Source: Pinibacter aurantiacus
GTDB lineage: Bacteria > Bacteroidota > Bacteroidia > Chitinophagales > Chitinophagaceae
DNA: 64,000 bases
Direction of reading: 5' to 3'
NCBI RefSeq assembly: GCF_019130065.1
Contig: NZ_JAHSPG010000013.1
Coordinates: 248,001-312,000, forward strand
How positions within the stretch are numbered: the first letter of the stretch is position 1; each line of letters starts with the position of its first letter. Below, one piece after another: positions 30,410 to 40,716 of the stretch. Below the pieces are notes generated by a model, which saw nothing but the letters and a program-made list of their open reading frames with translations, did no database searches and had not been told where the DNA came from. The translations under genes and the position numbers were made by a program.

Positions 30410-33400
30410 ATGACGCTCAGAACTAACTGCCACAAACTGCCGTTTCTCAAAAGGACACCCCTTATTTTAATTGTCTTTTTGACACTATTTAGTTTTTCAA
30501 ACGCACAGGAACGTTACAATTTTACAGCCCTCAGCACGAGTGGCGGTTTGCATTCCAGTACTATAAATGCAATTATTAAGGATCAGTACGGCCTTATGTG
30601 GTTTGCCACAGATGACGGGCTTGCCAAATTTGACGGAACCAATTTTACCGTATACAGAAACAAAGACAATGATCCGAAAAGTTTGCAAGCCAATGAGATA
30701 CCTTCCATTTATGAAGACAAAAGCGGGACCATCTGGGTGGGAACGAGCGGCGGCTCACTGAGTATGTATGACAGGAAGAACGACAACTTTTTATACTTTC
30801 CTACGAGTACAGGGCCGAATAGTTTGCGTAATAATGTTATTAAGACAATTACGAGCGATGCAAACGGAAAGATTTGGGTGGGCCATTATATGGGACTGGA
30901 TATTATAGATCCGAAAACCAAACAGATCACTCCTTTCTATGGCGGTAATAATAAGCCTTTCAACATCTCTACCATATGCCTGCTCGAAGACAGCAGGTCC
31001 AGGATGTGGGTGGGAACAAGCGAAGGCTTATTTGTTTACGACAAACAAAATAAACAATTGGCAAAATTTGTCAATGAGCCTTCAAACCCGCGTAGTATTT
31101 GCGGCAATAACATGCGCTATATAATTGAGGATAAAAACGGCAACATGTGGATTGCGACTACTAACGGCTTGAGTATGACAGATGCAAATATGAACGGATT
31201 TACGACCTACAAACATAACCCATCAAACCCTAACACGATCAGTGGCAATGAAGTAAGTGCTCTTGCAGTGGATGACAGGAATAGGATCTGGGTTGGTTCT
31301 TCCGCAGGTCTCGATATTCTGAATCCCGCAACAGGAAAAGTGGAATGTATTTCATACGACAAAGGCAACGGACAAATCCTGCGGCTCAAGGATGTGAACT
31401 CTATACACATTGAAAAGGATGGTCTTTACTGGGTAGGGACCTATCGCAATGGTATTTTAAAATACGATAACAATCTCAACCTTTTCAACCTTGTACAAAA
31501 TGATCCATTCAATAAAAACGGGTTGCCTGCTCCTATTGTAACCGCCTTTGCTGAAGGTGCAAATGGTAAAGTGTATGTAGGCACTGATATTGGAGGTGTT
31601 TCACTTTTTGATCCTGGCAATAATACGTTTCAACATATTGATCTACGGTCATCAATAAAAGGCTTTGACAAGGGGTTGCGTATCGTGTCTTTACTACTCA
31701 CGAGAAGAAATGAATTACTGGTGGGCACTTATCTCGACGGCCTATTTGTTTACAATGCATCATCGGGTAAGTACAAGCAGCTCATCAAGGGTAATAACAG
31801 CGTACTTAACTCCAACGATATTTTTTCCCTGATGCAAGACAGCAAAGGAAGGATATGGATCGGCACTAATGGAGAAGGCGTCATCGTGTTGAACGAACAG
31901 TTTGAACTTCTTACCAGGTACAGTCGGGAACCCAATGGCGCAAAGGATATACAGTTACCGTTCAATCCTTATATCCGCGACGTACAAGAGGATCATTTAG
32001 GCAATTTTTGGATCGCCACGCATGGCGGCGGCATGGCAAAACTTGATCCGGCTACACAACAATTTACCGTGTACAATACTTACAATAGCCATTTACCGGG
32101 TGACAAAATATTTTCTGTGCTTGAGGACAGGCAGGGCAATATCTGGACGGGCAGTTACGGTGGAGGGCTTGGGCTACTGGATAAAAAAACAAATCAGTTT
32201 ATTACATTCTCGGAACAAAGCGGACTTCTTAATAATAACATCTACAAAATCATACAGGATAAGCAGGGTCTTTTATGGCTGTCCACGAACGAAGGTATTT
32301 GCAGCTTTGATCCTGCAACCAGGAAGTTCAATCAATATACTTTTCACAATAGTGTGCAGCATAATAATTTTGTGCGCGGTTCCGGCATACTCGCTTCTAA
32401 CGGCACGATTTACATGGGCGGTCTTGAGGGTTTCAATTATTTTGACCCCACGAGTCTTAAAAAGAATATTAACGCACCGGATGTTTTGTTTACAGATTTA
32501 AGAATTTCGAACAGATCTGTAACACCTTCATCGAAAGGCCCGATCAGAGAAAACATTTCCATTACCGACAGAATAGATCTTGATTTTAAACAAAACTTTG
32601 CGATCAGTTTTGTTGGCCTCAATTATACGGCGCCGGAGCAAAATCAATACGCTTACAGGCTTGAGGGGTTTGACAAAGAATGGAACTACACAGGCAACGT
32701 TAGCACTGCATCTTACACCAACCTCGATCCTGGTGAATATACACTGCATGTAAAAGCGAGTAACAATGATGGGATATGGAACAACAAAGGAAAGACGATC
32801 AGAATAATTGTGCATCCTCCTTTTTGGCGGACAGCTTATGCTTATGTTTTTTACACCCTGTGTGCATTTGGCATCCTGATGTTCATCCGTTATAAGGGCA
32901 TACAAAAAGTAAAACGAAAATTTCTTGAGCAGCAGCAACAGATGGAGCGTGAACAGGAACACAGGGAAGCGGAAAGAATTCGCGAGCTGGACAGGCTAAA
33001 GATTAAGTTCATTACCAACCTGAGCCATGAATTCAGAACGCCTATTTCGCTGATACTCGGCCCCATTGACGCACTGCTGCGCAAAGAAAAAAATGAACAT
33101 TCATTTGCCCAGCTTAAAATGATTAAGCAGAATGGCCGCCGGTTGCTGAACCTTGTGAACCAGTTGCTCGACTTCCGTAAAATGGAAGAGCAAGAATTGA
33201 AACTGCAGGCTTCTGACGGTGAGTTCATTTCATTTGTGCATGAAGTGACGGACTCTTTCCGTGACATGTCTGAAAGAAAAAAAATCAGCCTAAGTTTTGA
33301 AAGCAATGTCCACAAAGTATTTACGCGTTTTGATTACGATAAAATAGAACGCATACTTTTCAACCTTCTTTCCAATGCATTTAAGTTTACGTTGGAGGGC

Positions 33401-34597
33401 GGCAAAATTGTTGTTGCTATTGAAAAAATGCAACGACAAGAAGCTGGTGAAAAAACCTGGTTCAGTATAAAAGTGAAAGATTCGGGCATTGGTATTCCGG
33501 CAGACAAACAGGAGAAAATCTTTGAACGCTTTTTCCAGAATACGACATCTGCGGCTATTCTCAACAAGGGTACGGGAATAGGGCTATCTATTACCAGGGA
33601 GTTTGTTAAAATGCTTGGTGGCGAAATAGCAGTAGAAAGCGAAATGGGTAAGGGAAGCACATTTACTGTTACCATTCCTTTGACTGTTATATCCGATGAT
33701 GCCATTGAGGGTAAACTGTTGCAATCAAAAGAGTTCGGCGATACAGAGATTGAAGACGATATTCAAACAGAGACCGTTGATACAAATAACAGTGTTGCAG
33801 AACAGCATTCAGATCTGCCTACCGTGCTTATTGTAGAAGACAATGATGATCTGCGATTCTATTTGAAGGACAACCTCAGGCTTCATTACAAAATACTGGA
33901 AGCATGCAATGGAAAAGAAGGCTGGCAGAAAGCACTGGCGCAACATCCCCAGCTGATCGTAAGTGACATAAGCATGCCTTACATGGATGGCATTGACATG
34001 TGTAAAAAAATAAAGGCTGACAAGCGCACGAACCACATCCCGGTTATTCTGCTTACTGCACTCACGGGTGAAGAAGAGCAATTAAAGGGACTTGAAACCG
34101 GCGCCAATGATTACATACTAAAGCCTTTCAATGTTGAAATGCTTAGTGCCAAGATCAGGAACCTGCTTACCTTAAACAACACGGTAAAAAACACCTACTC
34201 TAAACAAATAAAAGTACTCACGCCCGAACTGCAAATTGAGTCGGAAGACGAACGCCTGATGAATGAGGTGATGAAATATTTAGACGAAAATTTAACGGAC
34301 ACTCAGTTATCTGTGGAGGCGCTTAGCAAACACGTGGGTATGTCAAGAAGTTCCTTGTACAGCAAACTGCTCGAACTGACGGGCCAGAGCCCCGTTGAAT
34401 ACATTCGTTCGGTGAAACTCGACAGAGCCGCAGTGCTGCTGGAAAAAAGTGATATGAACATTGCCCAGATCGCGTACACTGTTGGTTTTGCTACGCCTAA
34501 TTATTTCGCCAAATCGTTCAAGGCAAAGTTTAACATGCTGCCATCCGAGTATATCAATATTAAAAGGAATGGTAGTAAAAACAAGGTATCGGTTTAG
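30410..34597 (+). CDS. Hybrid two-component system (HTCS) regulator of the xylan PUL
   Basis: This is a one-piece sensor and transcription factor of 1395 residues. A signal peptide leads into a periplasmic sensor of many Reg_prop propeller repeats (GLMWFATDDGLAKFDG, GTIWVGTSGGSLSMYD, RMWVGTSEGLFVYD and more). A Y_Y_Y domain follows (about 710-800, YAYRLEGFDKEWNYTG). After one transmembrane helix (about 805-825) come the histidine kinase (LSHEFRTPISLI, His 873; GIGLSITREFVKMLGG), a receiver domain (VLIVEDNDDLRFYL, Asp about 1186 in IVSDISMPYMDG) and an AraC-type DNA-binding domain (LSVEALSKHVGMSRSSLYSKL). The family binds a specific oligosaccharide in the periplasm and switches on PUL genes. 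It is the only plus-strand gene inside the PUL and probably senses an arabinoxylo-oligosaccharide. Confidence 0.96.
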   Translation: MTLRTNCHKLPFLKRTPLILIVFLTLFSFSNAQERYNFTALSTSGGLHSSTINAIIKDQYGLMWFATDDGLAKFDGTNFTVYRNKDNDPKSLQANEIPSIYEDKSGTIWVGTSGGSLSMYDRKNDNFLYFPTSTGPNSLRNNVIKTITSDANGKIWVGHYMGLDIIDPKTKQITPFYGGNNKPFNISTICLLEDSRSRMWVGTSEGLFVYDKQNKQLAKFVNEPSNPRSICGNNMRYIIEDKNGNMWIATTNGLSMTDANMNGFTTYKHNPSNPNTISGNEVSALAVDDRNRIWVGSSAGLDILNPATGKVECISYDKGNGQILRLKDVNSIHIEKDGLYWVGTYRNGILKYDNNLNLFNLVQNDPFNKNGLPAPIVTAFAEGANGKVYVGTDIGGVSLFDPGNNTFQHIDLRSSIKGFDKGLRIVSLLLTRRNELLVGTYLDGLFVYNASSGKYKQLIKGNNSVLNSNDIFSLMQDSKGRIWIGTNGEGVIVLNEQFELLTRYSREPNGAKDIQLPFNPYIRDVQEDHLGNFWIATHGGGMAKLDPATQQFTVYNTYNSHLPGDKIFSVLEDRQGNIWTGSYGGGLGLLDKKTNQFITFSEQSGLLNNNIYKIIQDKQGLLWLSTNEGICSFDPATRKFNQYTFHNSVQHNNFVRGSGILASNGTIYMGGLEGFNYFDPTSLKKNINAPDVLFTDLRISNRSVTPSSKGPIRENISITDRIDLDFKQNFAISFVGLNYTAPEQNQYAYRLEGFDKEWNYTGNVSTASYTNLDPGEYTLHVKASNNDGIWNNKGKTIRIIVHPPFWRTAYAYVFYTLCAFGILMFIRYKGIQKVKRKFLEQQQQMEREQEHREAERIRELDRLKIKFITNLSHEFRTPISLILGPIDALLRKEKNEHSFAQLKMIKQNGRRLLNLVNQLLDFRKMEEQELKLQASDGEFISFVHEVTDSFRDMSERKKISLSFESNVHKVFTRFDYDKIERILFNLLSNAFKFTLEGGKIVVAIEKMQRQEAGEKTWFSIKVKDSGIGIPADKQEKIFERFFQNTTSAAILNKGTGIGLSITREFVKMLGGEIAVESEMGKGSTFTVTIPLTVISDDAIEGKLLQSKEFGDTEIEDDIQTETVDTNNSVAEQHSDLPTVLIVEDNDDLRFYLKDNLRLHYKILEACNGKEGWQKALAQHPQLIVSDISMPYMDGIDMCKKIKADKRTNHIPVILLTALTGEEEQLKGLETGANDYILKPFNVEMLSAKIRNLLTLNNTVKNTYSKQIKVLTPELQIESEDERLMNEVMKYLDENLTDTQLSVEALSKHVGMSRSSLYSKLLELTGQSPVEYIRSVKLDRAAVLLEKSDMNIAQIAYTVGFATPNYFAKSFKAKFNMLPSEYINIKRNGSKNKVSV

Positions 34598-34605
34598 CGG
34601 AAGAA

Positions 34606-34678
34606 AGTTGTTGGTTTTTAGTTGTTAGTTGTTAGGCTGAATGATCGAACACTTTGCCTAACAACTAACAACCAACAA

Positions 34679-34680
<2 letters not shown>
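34606..34680. terminator. Bidirectional hairpin between HTCS and CE6
   Basis: A 17-base perfect stem (arms GTTGTTAGTTGTTAGGC, ending at 34637, and its complement starting at 34656) lies between the convergent HTCS and CE6 stops. The left arm is made of repeated TTAGTTG units and the right arm overlaps the end of the CE6 gene. It probably ends transcription from both directions. Confidence 0.7.
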
Positions 34681-35578
<898 letters not shown>

Positions 35579-35608
35579 TCATTTGTTTTTAGTAAAAAGA
35601 ATTATTGA

Positions 35609-37006
35609 TTATTTTTTAAACATCCAATAATCAAAATTGAATAGTTCGCGGCCAGCAGTAATGTTTTGTCCTTTAAACACAAAATACAGATCATGCATTC
35701 CGGTAACAGGTATCGCCAATGTTTCGGTGAATGTTTTCCACGATTGCCAGCCACCTGTTCTGGGAACCTTTATCTCTGCCAGCTTTGTGCCTGCGAGGCT
35801 GTCAACATGCACTTCCAGAATTCCTCCGTCAAGACCTGCTGCAATGGTTGCAGAAAACTCTTTAGGAGACGACGTTCCAAAATCTACTGAACGTACTTTG
35901 ATATAACTGCCAGTGCGAATGCCGGTGACAAAAACACCGTTTTCATTTTGGCTCGTTTTACATTTTTCTGCCCATGCAATGGTCTCTGCTTCCACACGCT
36001 TGTAAGGATCAAGCTTGCCCACGGGCTGCACGCCCTCCTTTGTCATCTTAATCGACGGTATGGTTCCGTCCGCATTATATTTAAATGTTTCAATGGCCGT
36101 TGCGCGTCCATAACTGCCACCGTTAGGCAATAATCCTGTGTGATAGAACAAATAAGAATTGCCTTTAAAATCTATAATGCCGCCGTGATTGGTAAAACTG
36201 TTGGTAGGTTGGTCAGTCATGATCTTGCCCTGGTATTTCCATGGTCCGGTTGGCGCATCCCTCATAGCGTAGGACAAACATTCTGTGCGGTTTGTTATCC
36301 CTGCGTACATCTGGTAATACTTACCGGAACGTTTATAGAACCAAGGTCCCTCAACGTACAGATCTTTGACTGGTTCCACTCCAGCTTCTGCATCGCCGGT
36401 GCTTCGCTGTTTGCGCACTCCTCCGAATGATTCAGCCGTTTGGGGAATTTGCACAATATCACCTGTGTAAGACAACATGTCCTTATTCAATTTCACATAG
36501 TAAAGGTTGGGATTGCCCCAATATAAGTAAGCCTGTCCGTCATCATCGATAAAAACAGTGGGATCGATATTTGCCCAACTGCCGGTTGATATCAGCGGCT
36601 TGCCCAGCGCATCTTTGAAAGGTCCTGTGGGATGATCAGCAACAGCCACTCCAATGGCCACATTATTGTCTACTGTTTGCGCACAAATGTACCAGTAGAA
36701 TTTTCCGTTGCGCTCTATGCACTGCGAGGCCCATGCACGATCTCTTGCCCATGAAAATGATTCGAGTGAAATGGGCGAGCCGTGATCGGTCCAGTTCACC
36801 ATATCCTCCGACGATGCCACTCTCCATTTGATCATGTAATAAAAATCATAACCGGGAATATCATCTCCAGTGTAAACATACACCCTGCCGTTATAAACCA
36901 TTGGAGCAGGGTCCGGAGAGAAGTGTGTTTGAATGATGGGATTTTGCGCTTTTGCACCACCCAATAAACAACCTGTTATCAGCAAGCAAAAAACAGCATA
37001 TTTCAT
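35609..37006 (-). CDS. GH43 arabinofuranosidase/xylosidase with CBM6
   Basis: This 465-residue secreted protein has a signal peptide (cleavage near AKAQ21). The GH43 propeller (about 25-325) has FSPDPAPMVYNGRVYVYTG (base Asp), NIDPTVFIDDDGQAYLYWG and YVEGPWFYKRSGKYYQMYAG (acid Glu), plus TNHGGIIDFKGNSYLFYH. The C-terminal 130 residues form a CBM6 module (KRVEAETIAWAEKC, FNFDYWMFKK) that binds xylan or its oligosaccharides. The enzyme probably releases arabinose or xylose from arabinoxylan. It sits between GH31 (41 bases upstream) and CE6 (39 bases downstream), so the three form one transcription unit behind the terminator at 39612. Confidence 0.91.
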   Translation of the reverse strand: MKYAVFCLLITGCLLGGAKAQNPIIQTHFSPDPAPMVYNGRVYVYTGDDIPGYDFYYMIKWRVASSEDMVNWTDHGSPISLESFSWARDRAWASQCIERNGKFYWYICAQTVDNNVAIGVAVADHPTGPFKDALGKPLISTGSWANIDPTVFIDDDGQAYLYWGNPNLYYVKLNKDMLSYTGDIVQIPQTAESFGGVRKQRSTGDAEAGVEPVKDLYVEGPWFYKRSGKYYQMYAGITNRTECLSYAMRDAPTGPWKYQGKIMTDQPTNSFTNHGGIIDFKGNSYLFYHTGLLPNGGSYGRATAIETFKYNADGTIPSIKMTKEGVQPVGKLDPYKRVEAETIAWAEKCKTSQNENGVFVTGIRTGSYIKVRSVDFGTSSPKEFSATIAAGLDGGILEVHVDSLAGTKLAEIKVPRTGGWQSWKTFTETLAIPVTGMHDLYFVFKGQNITAGRELFNFDYWMFKK

Positions 37007-37047
37007 AAATGTGATTATTTTTTTTGATTAAGTTTTCAGCAGTCCTT

Positions 37048-39444
37048 TTATAATTTCACAGACACAGATCTGCCACTATAACTAATGATTTTACTTCTTC
37101 TCATTGTAGCATTTTCATCAACCACCGAGAGCTTAAATTGTCTCGTTTTCAGCATACCCGCAAAACTGCCTTTCCTGTCGCCAATACTTAATGTTCCTGT
37201 GGCGTTGTTCCACTTAAACGAGATGGTGGAGTAAAGGCCTTTTTCATAATTATAGTTGTCATTCTCATCTTCATAAAGAACGAACTCACCATTAGCGCCG
37301 GGGTAAACGCGAATATCCAAACTATCCCATCGTTTTTCTTCTGCATACTGCACATTTGGTCCAAAGGGAACAATGGAGCCTGCTTTCACGTACAACGGAA
37401 TAATATCGAGCGGTGTTTCTCTTTGTATTGTTTGTCCACCGGCAACGGACCTGCCTGTCCAAAAGTCAATCCAATTTGTGCCATCCGGTAAATAAACCTT
37501 TGTAGTTTGAGTGCGTGTGAAATCTTCTGCCCACAACGAATCCTTTTCACTTGCCACTCGCTTTATATATTGAGGGCTTGTAACCGGCACCACCAATATT
37601 GACTTTCCAAACAAAAATTCATTGTTCAGATCCCACGTCATTTTATCTTTCGGAAAATCCATCACTACGGCTCTCATCATAGAAGATTGATTGGACGTAA
37701 CATCCCATGAAGTTGAGTAGATGTAGGGCAATAAACTGTAGCGTAAATTGATAAACTTCTCAATGGCATCATACACTTTCGTGCCTTTGCTTCCAAACTG
37801 ATAGATTTCCCTTGGCGCGTCTGCTCCATGCGAACGCATCATTGGACAAAATGTACCGAACTGCAGCCATCTTGTGTAAAGCTCCCTGTATTCGGGATCT
37901 TCCAGTTTTCGTTTGAATTCGTTGAGAAAAAATCCACCTATATCGCTGTTCCAGTAAGGGATTGCACTCAGCGAAAAATTAAGTCCCGTTGGTATTTGTG
38001 TTCTCAGAGTTGACCATGACGACTGAATATCTCCAGACCATGTATTGGCGCCATATCGCTGCTGGCCGGCAAATGCAGAACGGGTTAGAATAAATACTCT
38101 TTTGGATGAAGTTTGTTTGCGCTGGTGATCATACACACCGCCTACTGTCATCAAAGGAAATGCATTGCGCACACTTCTGAAAGAACCGAGATGCGATGAC
38201 TGGTCAAGATCAGAATCTTTAAAAGCAAGATGATCGGGTTCAGAGGAATCCATCCACCAGCCATCCAGTCCAATTGAAAACAAACCTTTGTTTACATAGT
38301 GCCAGTATATATCTCTCGCAACCGGATCGTAGGCGTCGTACACACGCACCCCCGAAGGGTAGTTCATATCAGGCGGCCAGCTATCCTTACCACTTTCCGG
38401 CCATGTGCGAAAATTAAACAACATGCCTTTTGCATTCAACTCTTCGTAAGGTTTTGTTTGCGGTCCAAATGAGGCCCATATCGAAATGATAGCATGAGCA
38501 TTCATCGCGTGAATATCATTGATCATTTGCGCGGGTTGCGGAAATTCCTTGTTGAGAAATTCCATCCCGTTCCAATGATAGTTGTCGCCCCAATATTGCC
38601 AGTCCTGGATGATGCCATCCAAAGGAACTTTTAGTTCTCTGTATTTTTTTACAACCCCCACAATTTCCTCTTGTGATTTATAACGTTCTTTGCTCTGCCA
38701 AAAACCGTAGGTCCACAATGGAAACATTGGCACCTGGCCGGTTAACTCCCTCATACGTGCAATCACACCATCGGCGTTGCCACCATACATAAAATAGTAA
38801 TCTACACAATCTCCCACCTCAGATTTGAAAACTGTTTCGTCGCTCTTGTCTTCAAAAGTGGTGGGTGAATAATTGTCCCAAAAAATACCGTAGCCTTTTA
38901 CCGATTGAAAAAAAGTGATCGGGTCCTCTGTGTTTCCCTGCATCATCATGTGGAATCGCTGTCCACGCTGGTTCAGCCTGCCGCGCTGATGTTGCCCAAG
39001 TCCGTAAATGGCCTCCTCTTTATCTAGTTGAAAGGATTGTGAAACGGAAAACGTATTTCTTCCGGCGTCATTAAATGGTGTAAAGGAGACACTACTCGGT
39101 TTTTCCTGCAAGAGCATTTCGCCGGAAATGTTTTTGTATGATATGTCACCGGATATCAAATCCAGATATACAAACAATTTACTGCTTTTCAGTGTCAGGT
39201 AATTGTCTTTTTCAATGACAGAAAACTCACACTTTCCTGGCTTTTCAATCACTGAAAGACTTTCTTTAGAGATTTGTTTCTCTTTTGGCAACTTAATAAC
39301 CCTGATGATTGAGGGGGTATAAAATTGAATGTCCACTTTATTGGTTCCAATGACAGCAGAAACGCCGTTTGCTGTCTTCTGGTATGACTGCGCAAAACAG
39401 CCGGAGCCCACCACAATGAGCAGTAAGAAAGAAATATACTTCAT
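37048..39444 (-). CDS. GH31 alpha-xylosidase (or alpha-glucosidase)
   Basis: This is a secreted family 31 enzyme of 798 residues with a signal peptide (cleavage near CFAQ19). An N-terminal beta-sandwich with EEAIYGLGQHQRGRLNQRG is followed by the TIM barrel. Key residues are the substrate-contact LDGIIQDWQYWGDN, the nucleophile Asp in GLDGWWMDSSEPDH (about 399) and the acid Asp in TWSGDIQSSW (about 472). A C-terminal sheet domain has DFWTGRSVAGGQTI and YPGANGEFVLYEDENDNY. The WWMDSSEPD version of the nucleophile motif resembles Bacteroidota alpha-xylosidases. In a xylan locus it would remove alpha-xylose from Xyl-Ara side chains, a decoration of corn-type arabinoxylan. The exact specificity is inferred from context. 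Confidence 0.9.
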   Translation of the reverse strand: MKYISFLLLIVVGSGCFAQSYQKTANGVSAVIGTNKVDIQFYTPSIIRVIKLPKEKQISKESLSVIEKPGKCEFSVIEKDNYLTLKSSKLFVYLDLISGDISYKNISGEMLLQEKPSSVSFTPFNDAGRNTFSVSQSFQLDKEEAIYGLGQHQRGRLNQRGQRFHMMMQGNTEDPITFFQSVKGYGIFWDNYSPTTFEDKSDETVFKSEVGDCVDYYFMYGGNADGVIARMRELTGQVPMFPLWTYGFWQSKERYKSQEEIVGVVKKYRELKVPLDGIIQDWQYWGDNYHWNGMEFLNKEFPQPAQMINDIHAMNAHAIISIWASFGPQTKPYEELNAKGMLFNFRTWPESGKDSWPPDMNYPSGVRVYDAYDPVARDIYWHYVNKGLFSIGLDGWWMDSSEPDHLAFKDSDLDQSSHLGSFRSVRNAFPLMTVGGVYDHQRKQTSSKRVFILTRSAFAGQQRYGANTWSGDIQSSWSTLRTQIPTGLNFSLSAIPYWNSDIGGFFLNEFKRKLEDPEYRELYTRWLQFGTFCPMMRSHGADAPREIYQFGSKGTKVYDAIEKFINLRYSLLPYIYSTSWDVTSNQSSMMRAVVMDFPKDKMTWDLNNEFLFGKSILVVPVTSPQYIKRVASEKDSLWAEDFTRTQTTKVYLPDGTNWIDFWTGRSVAGGQTIQRETPLDIIPLYVKAGSIVPFGPNVQYAEEKRWDSLDIRVYPGANGEFVLYEDENDNYNYEKGLYSTISFKWNNATGTLSIGDRKGSFAGMLKTRQFKLSVVDENATMRRSKIISYSGRSVSVKL

Positions 39445-39611
39445 GTTGGTTCAGATTACTTTTCGATAACTGATTCGCAAAAAATACCGGGCATGTTCTT
39501 AATGTAGAACTGTAAGCGGTAATAAAAATTTATTGATAGAAAGTAACAAGCTGACATAGAACAATCAATTCGTTTTTAAGCGCCACCGACGATGTTGCTG
39601 CTAACAATAAA

Positions 39612-39644
39612 CTACCCGGCTCATGGTATAACAGAGCCAGGTAG
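39612..39644 (-). terminator. Terminator ending the SusCD-DUF1735 operon
   Basis: An 11-bp stem (CTACCTGGCTC with GAGCCGGGTAG on the minus strand, one G-T pair) with an 11-base loop lies about 23 bases after the DUF1735 stop and is followed by TTTATTG. It separates the binding and transport genes from the GH31-GH43-CE6 unit, which may allow different expression levels. Confidence 0.7.
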
Positions 39645-39666
39645 TTGTTATGGTATAGGTGCAGGT

Positions 39667-40686
39667 TTAATTTGTTACTACAGGATTGAACGTTTCAAAC
39701 TTAACGCCACGATCACGTATTACTAAAGTATCGGTGAATGTGTGCGTTGACGTTCCAAAATCAACGGTGTACTTCAAATGCAATACATCACGTTTTTGGT
39801 CACCCCATGAGTCTCCCTCTTTCACAAATTCTCCACTACCAGAAATTGTATAGACTGCCGCGGAGGGGTTAGAAATGGTGCAGGCATTCTTGTTATCAAA
39901 TGAAAGAACAAGTTGAAAAGGCTGATTGACATTGCCCCTGTTCTTAGCATTAAGCAATACCGAATCTTTGGTCATTGACAAAGTGCCCATGCTGCATAGC
40001 TGATCTGTTTCCACATACTGGCTGTGATACACAAAAGTTGTGTCGCCTGCATTGTCTTTTAAAACTTCCGTTCCCCTGCGCAAATAATTTCCATGAAATG
40101 GATTGATATATTTTACGCCATACAAAATATAGTTCTTAGGCACGGTGATCCAATTGCCGGTTATGCGTGGATCAGGTTTGCTGAGATCACTTTTTCCACT
40201 CAAAATAGAATCTGCATTGGTTACAGTATTCATTCGCAGCGGAATGACAAACGTGTTGGTGATGGATCGCGGATCTGCAAAGAATGCATCTGTCAATTGT
40301 ATTTCCATTCCACCCATTACATTACCGGAAGGTATAGTAATGTTCATATCCTTAGGAAGTGTGTAGTAGTTTGATGGCATTGGAATCACTTTGTTTGTAG
40401 TTCCGTCGAACTGAAGGTTGTTGCAAAGCGTTGGGTCAACAGACACGCTGATTGAAACGTTTTTATTGTTTTGGTACACGCCACCGAGCGTTGCCATGAT
40501 AGTAGTCTTATGCGCATTATCCAATGTATTATCAAAGATATCATTGCCCAGCACCAACGTTTTCACTGGTGATTGGTAAGCAAAATATACAGTGGTGTAT
40601 TTATAATCCGGGAAGCTTAAAGTTTTATTGGAGCAAGAAGAAAATATTGCCAAAATAAAACATGATATAAACAGTATTCTTTTCAT
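39667..40686 (-). CDS. DUF1735-containing surface glycan-binding lipoprotein (SusE-position)
   Basis: This 339-residue protein has a lipoprotein signal (FISCFILAIFSSCSN, lipid-carrying Cys about 19). The next region (YKYTTVYFAYQSPVKTLVLG, then IMATLGGVYQNNKNVSISV) matches the DUF1735/BT_3987-type N-terminal domain found in glycan-binding proteins encoded right after SusD. The C-terminal half is beta-rich without a catalytic motif. It is expected to be anchored on the cell surface and to bind xylan fragments for the SusCD complex. It lies 30 bases downstream of the second SusD and ends at a terminator, so it closes the capture operon. Confidence 0.82.
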   Translation of the reverse strand: MKRILFISCFILAIFSSCSNKTLSFPDYKYTTVYFAYQSPVKTLVLGNDIFDNTLDNAHKTTIMATLGGVYQNNKNVSISVSVDPTLCNNLQFDGTTNKVIPMPSNYYTLPKDMNITIPSGNVMGGMEIQLTDAFFADPRSITNTFVIPLRMNTVTNADSILSGKSDLSKPDPRITGNWITVPKNYILYGVKYINPFHGNYLRRGTEVLKDNAGDTTFVYHSQYVETDQLCSMGTLSMTKDSVLLNAKNRGNVNQPFQLVLSFDNKNACTISNPSAAVYTISGSGEFVKEGDSWGDQKRDVLHLKYTVDFGTSTHTFTDTLVIRDRGVKFETFNPVVTN

Positions 40687-40716
40687 TTCATTATGTTTAA
40701 GTTGTCAACCAAAATG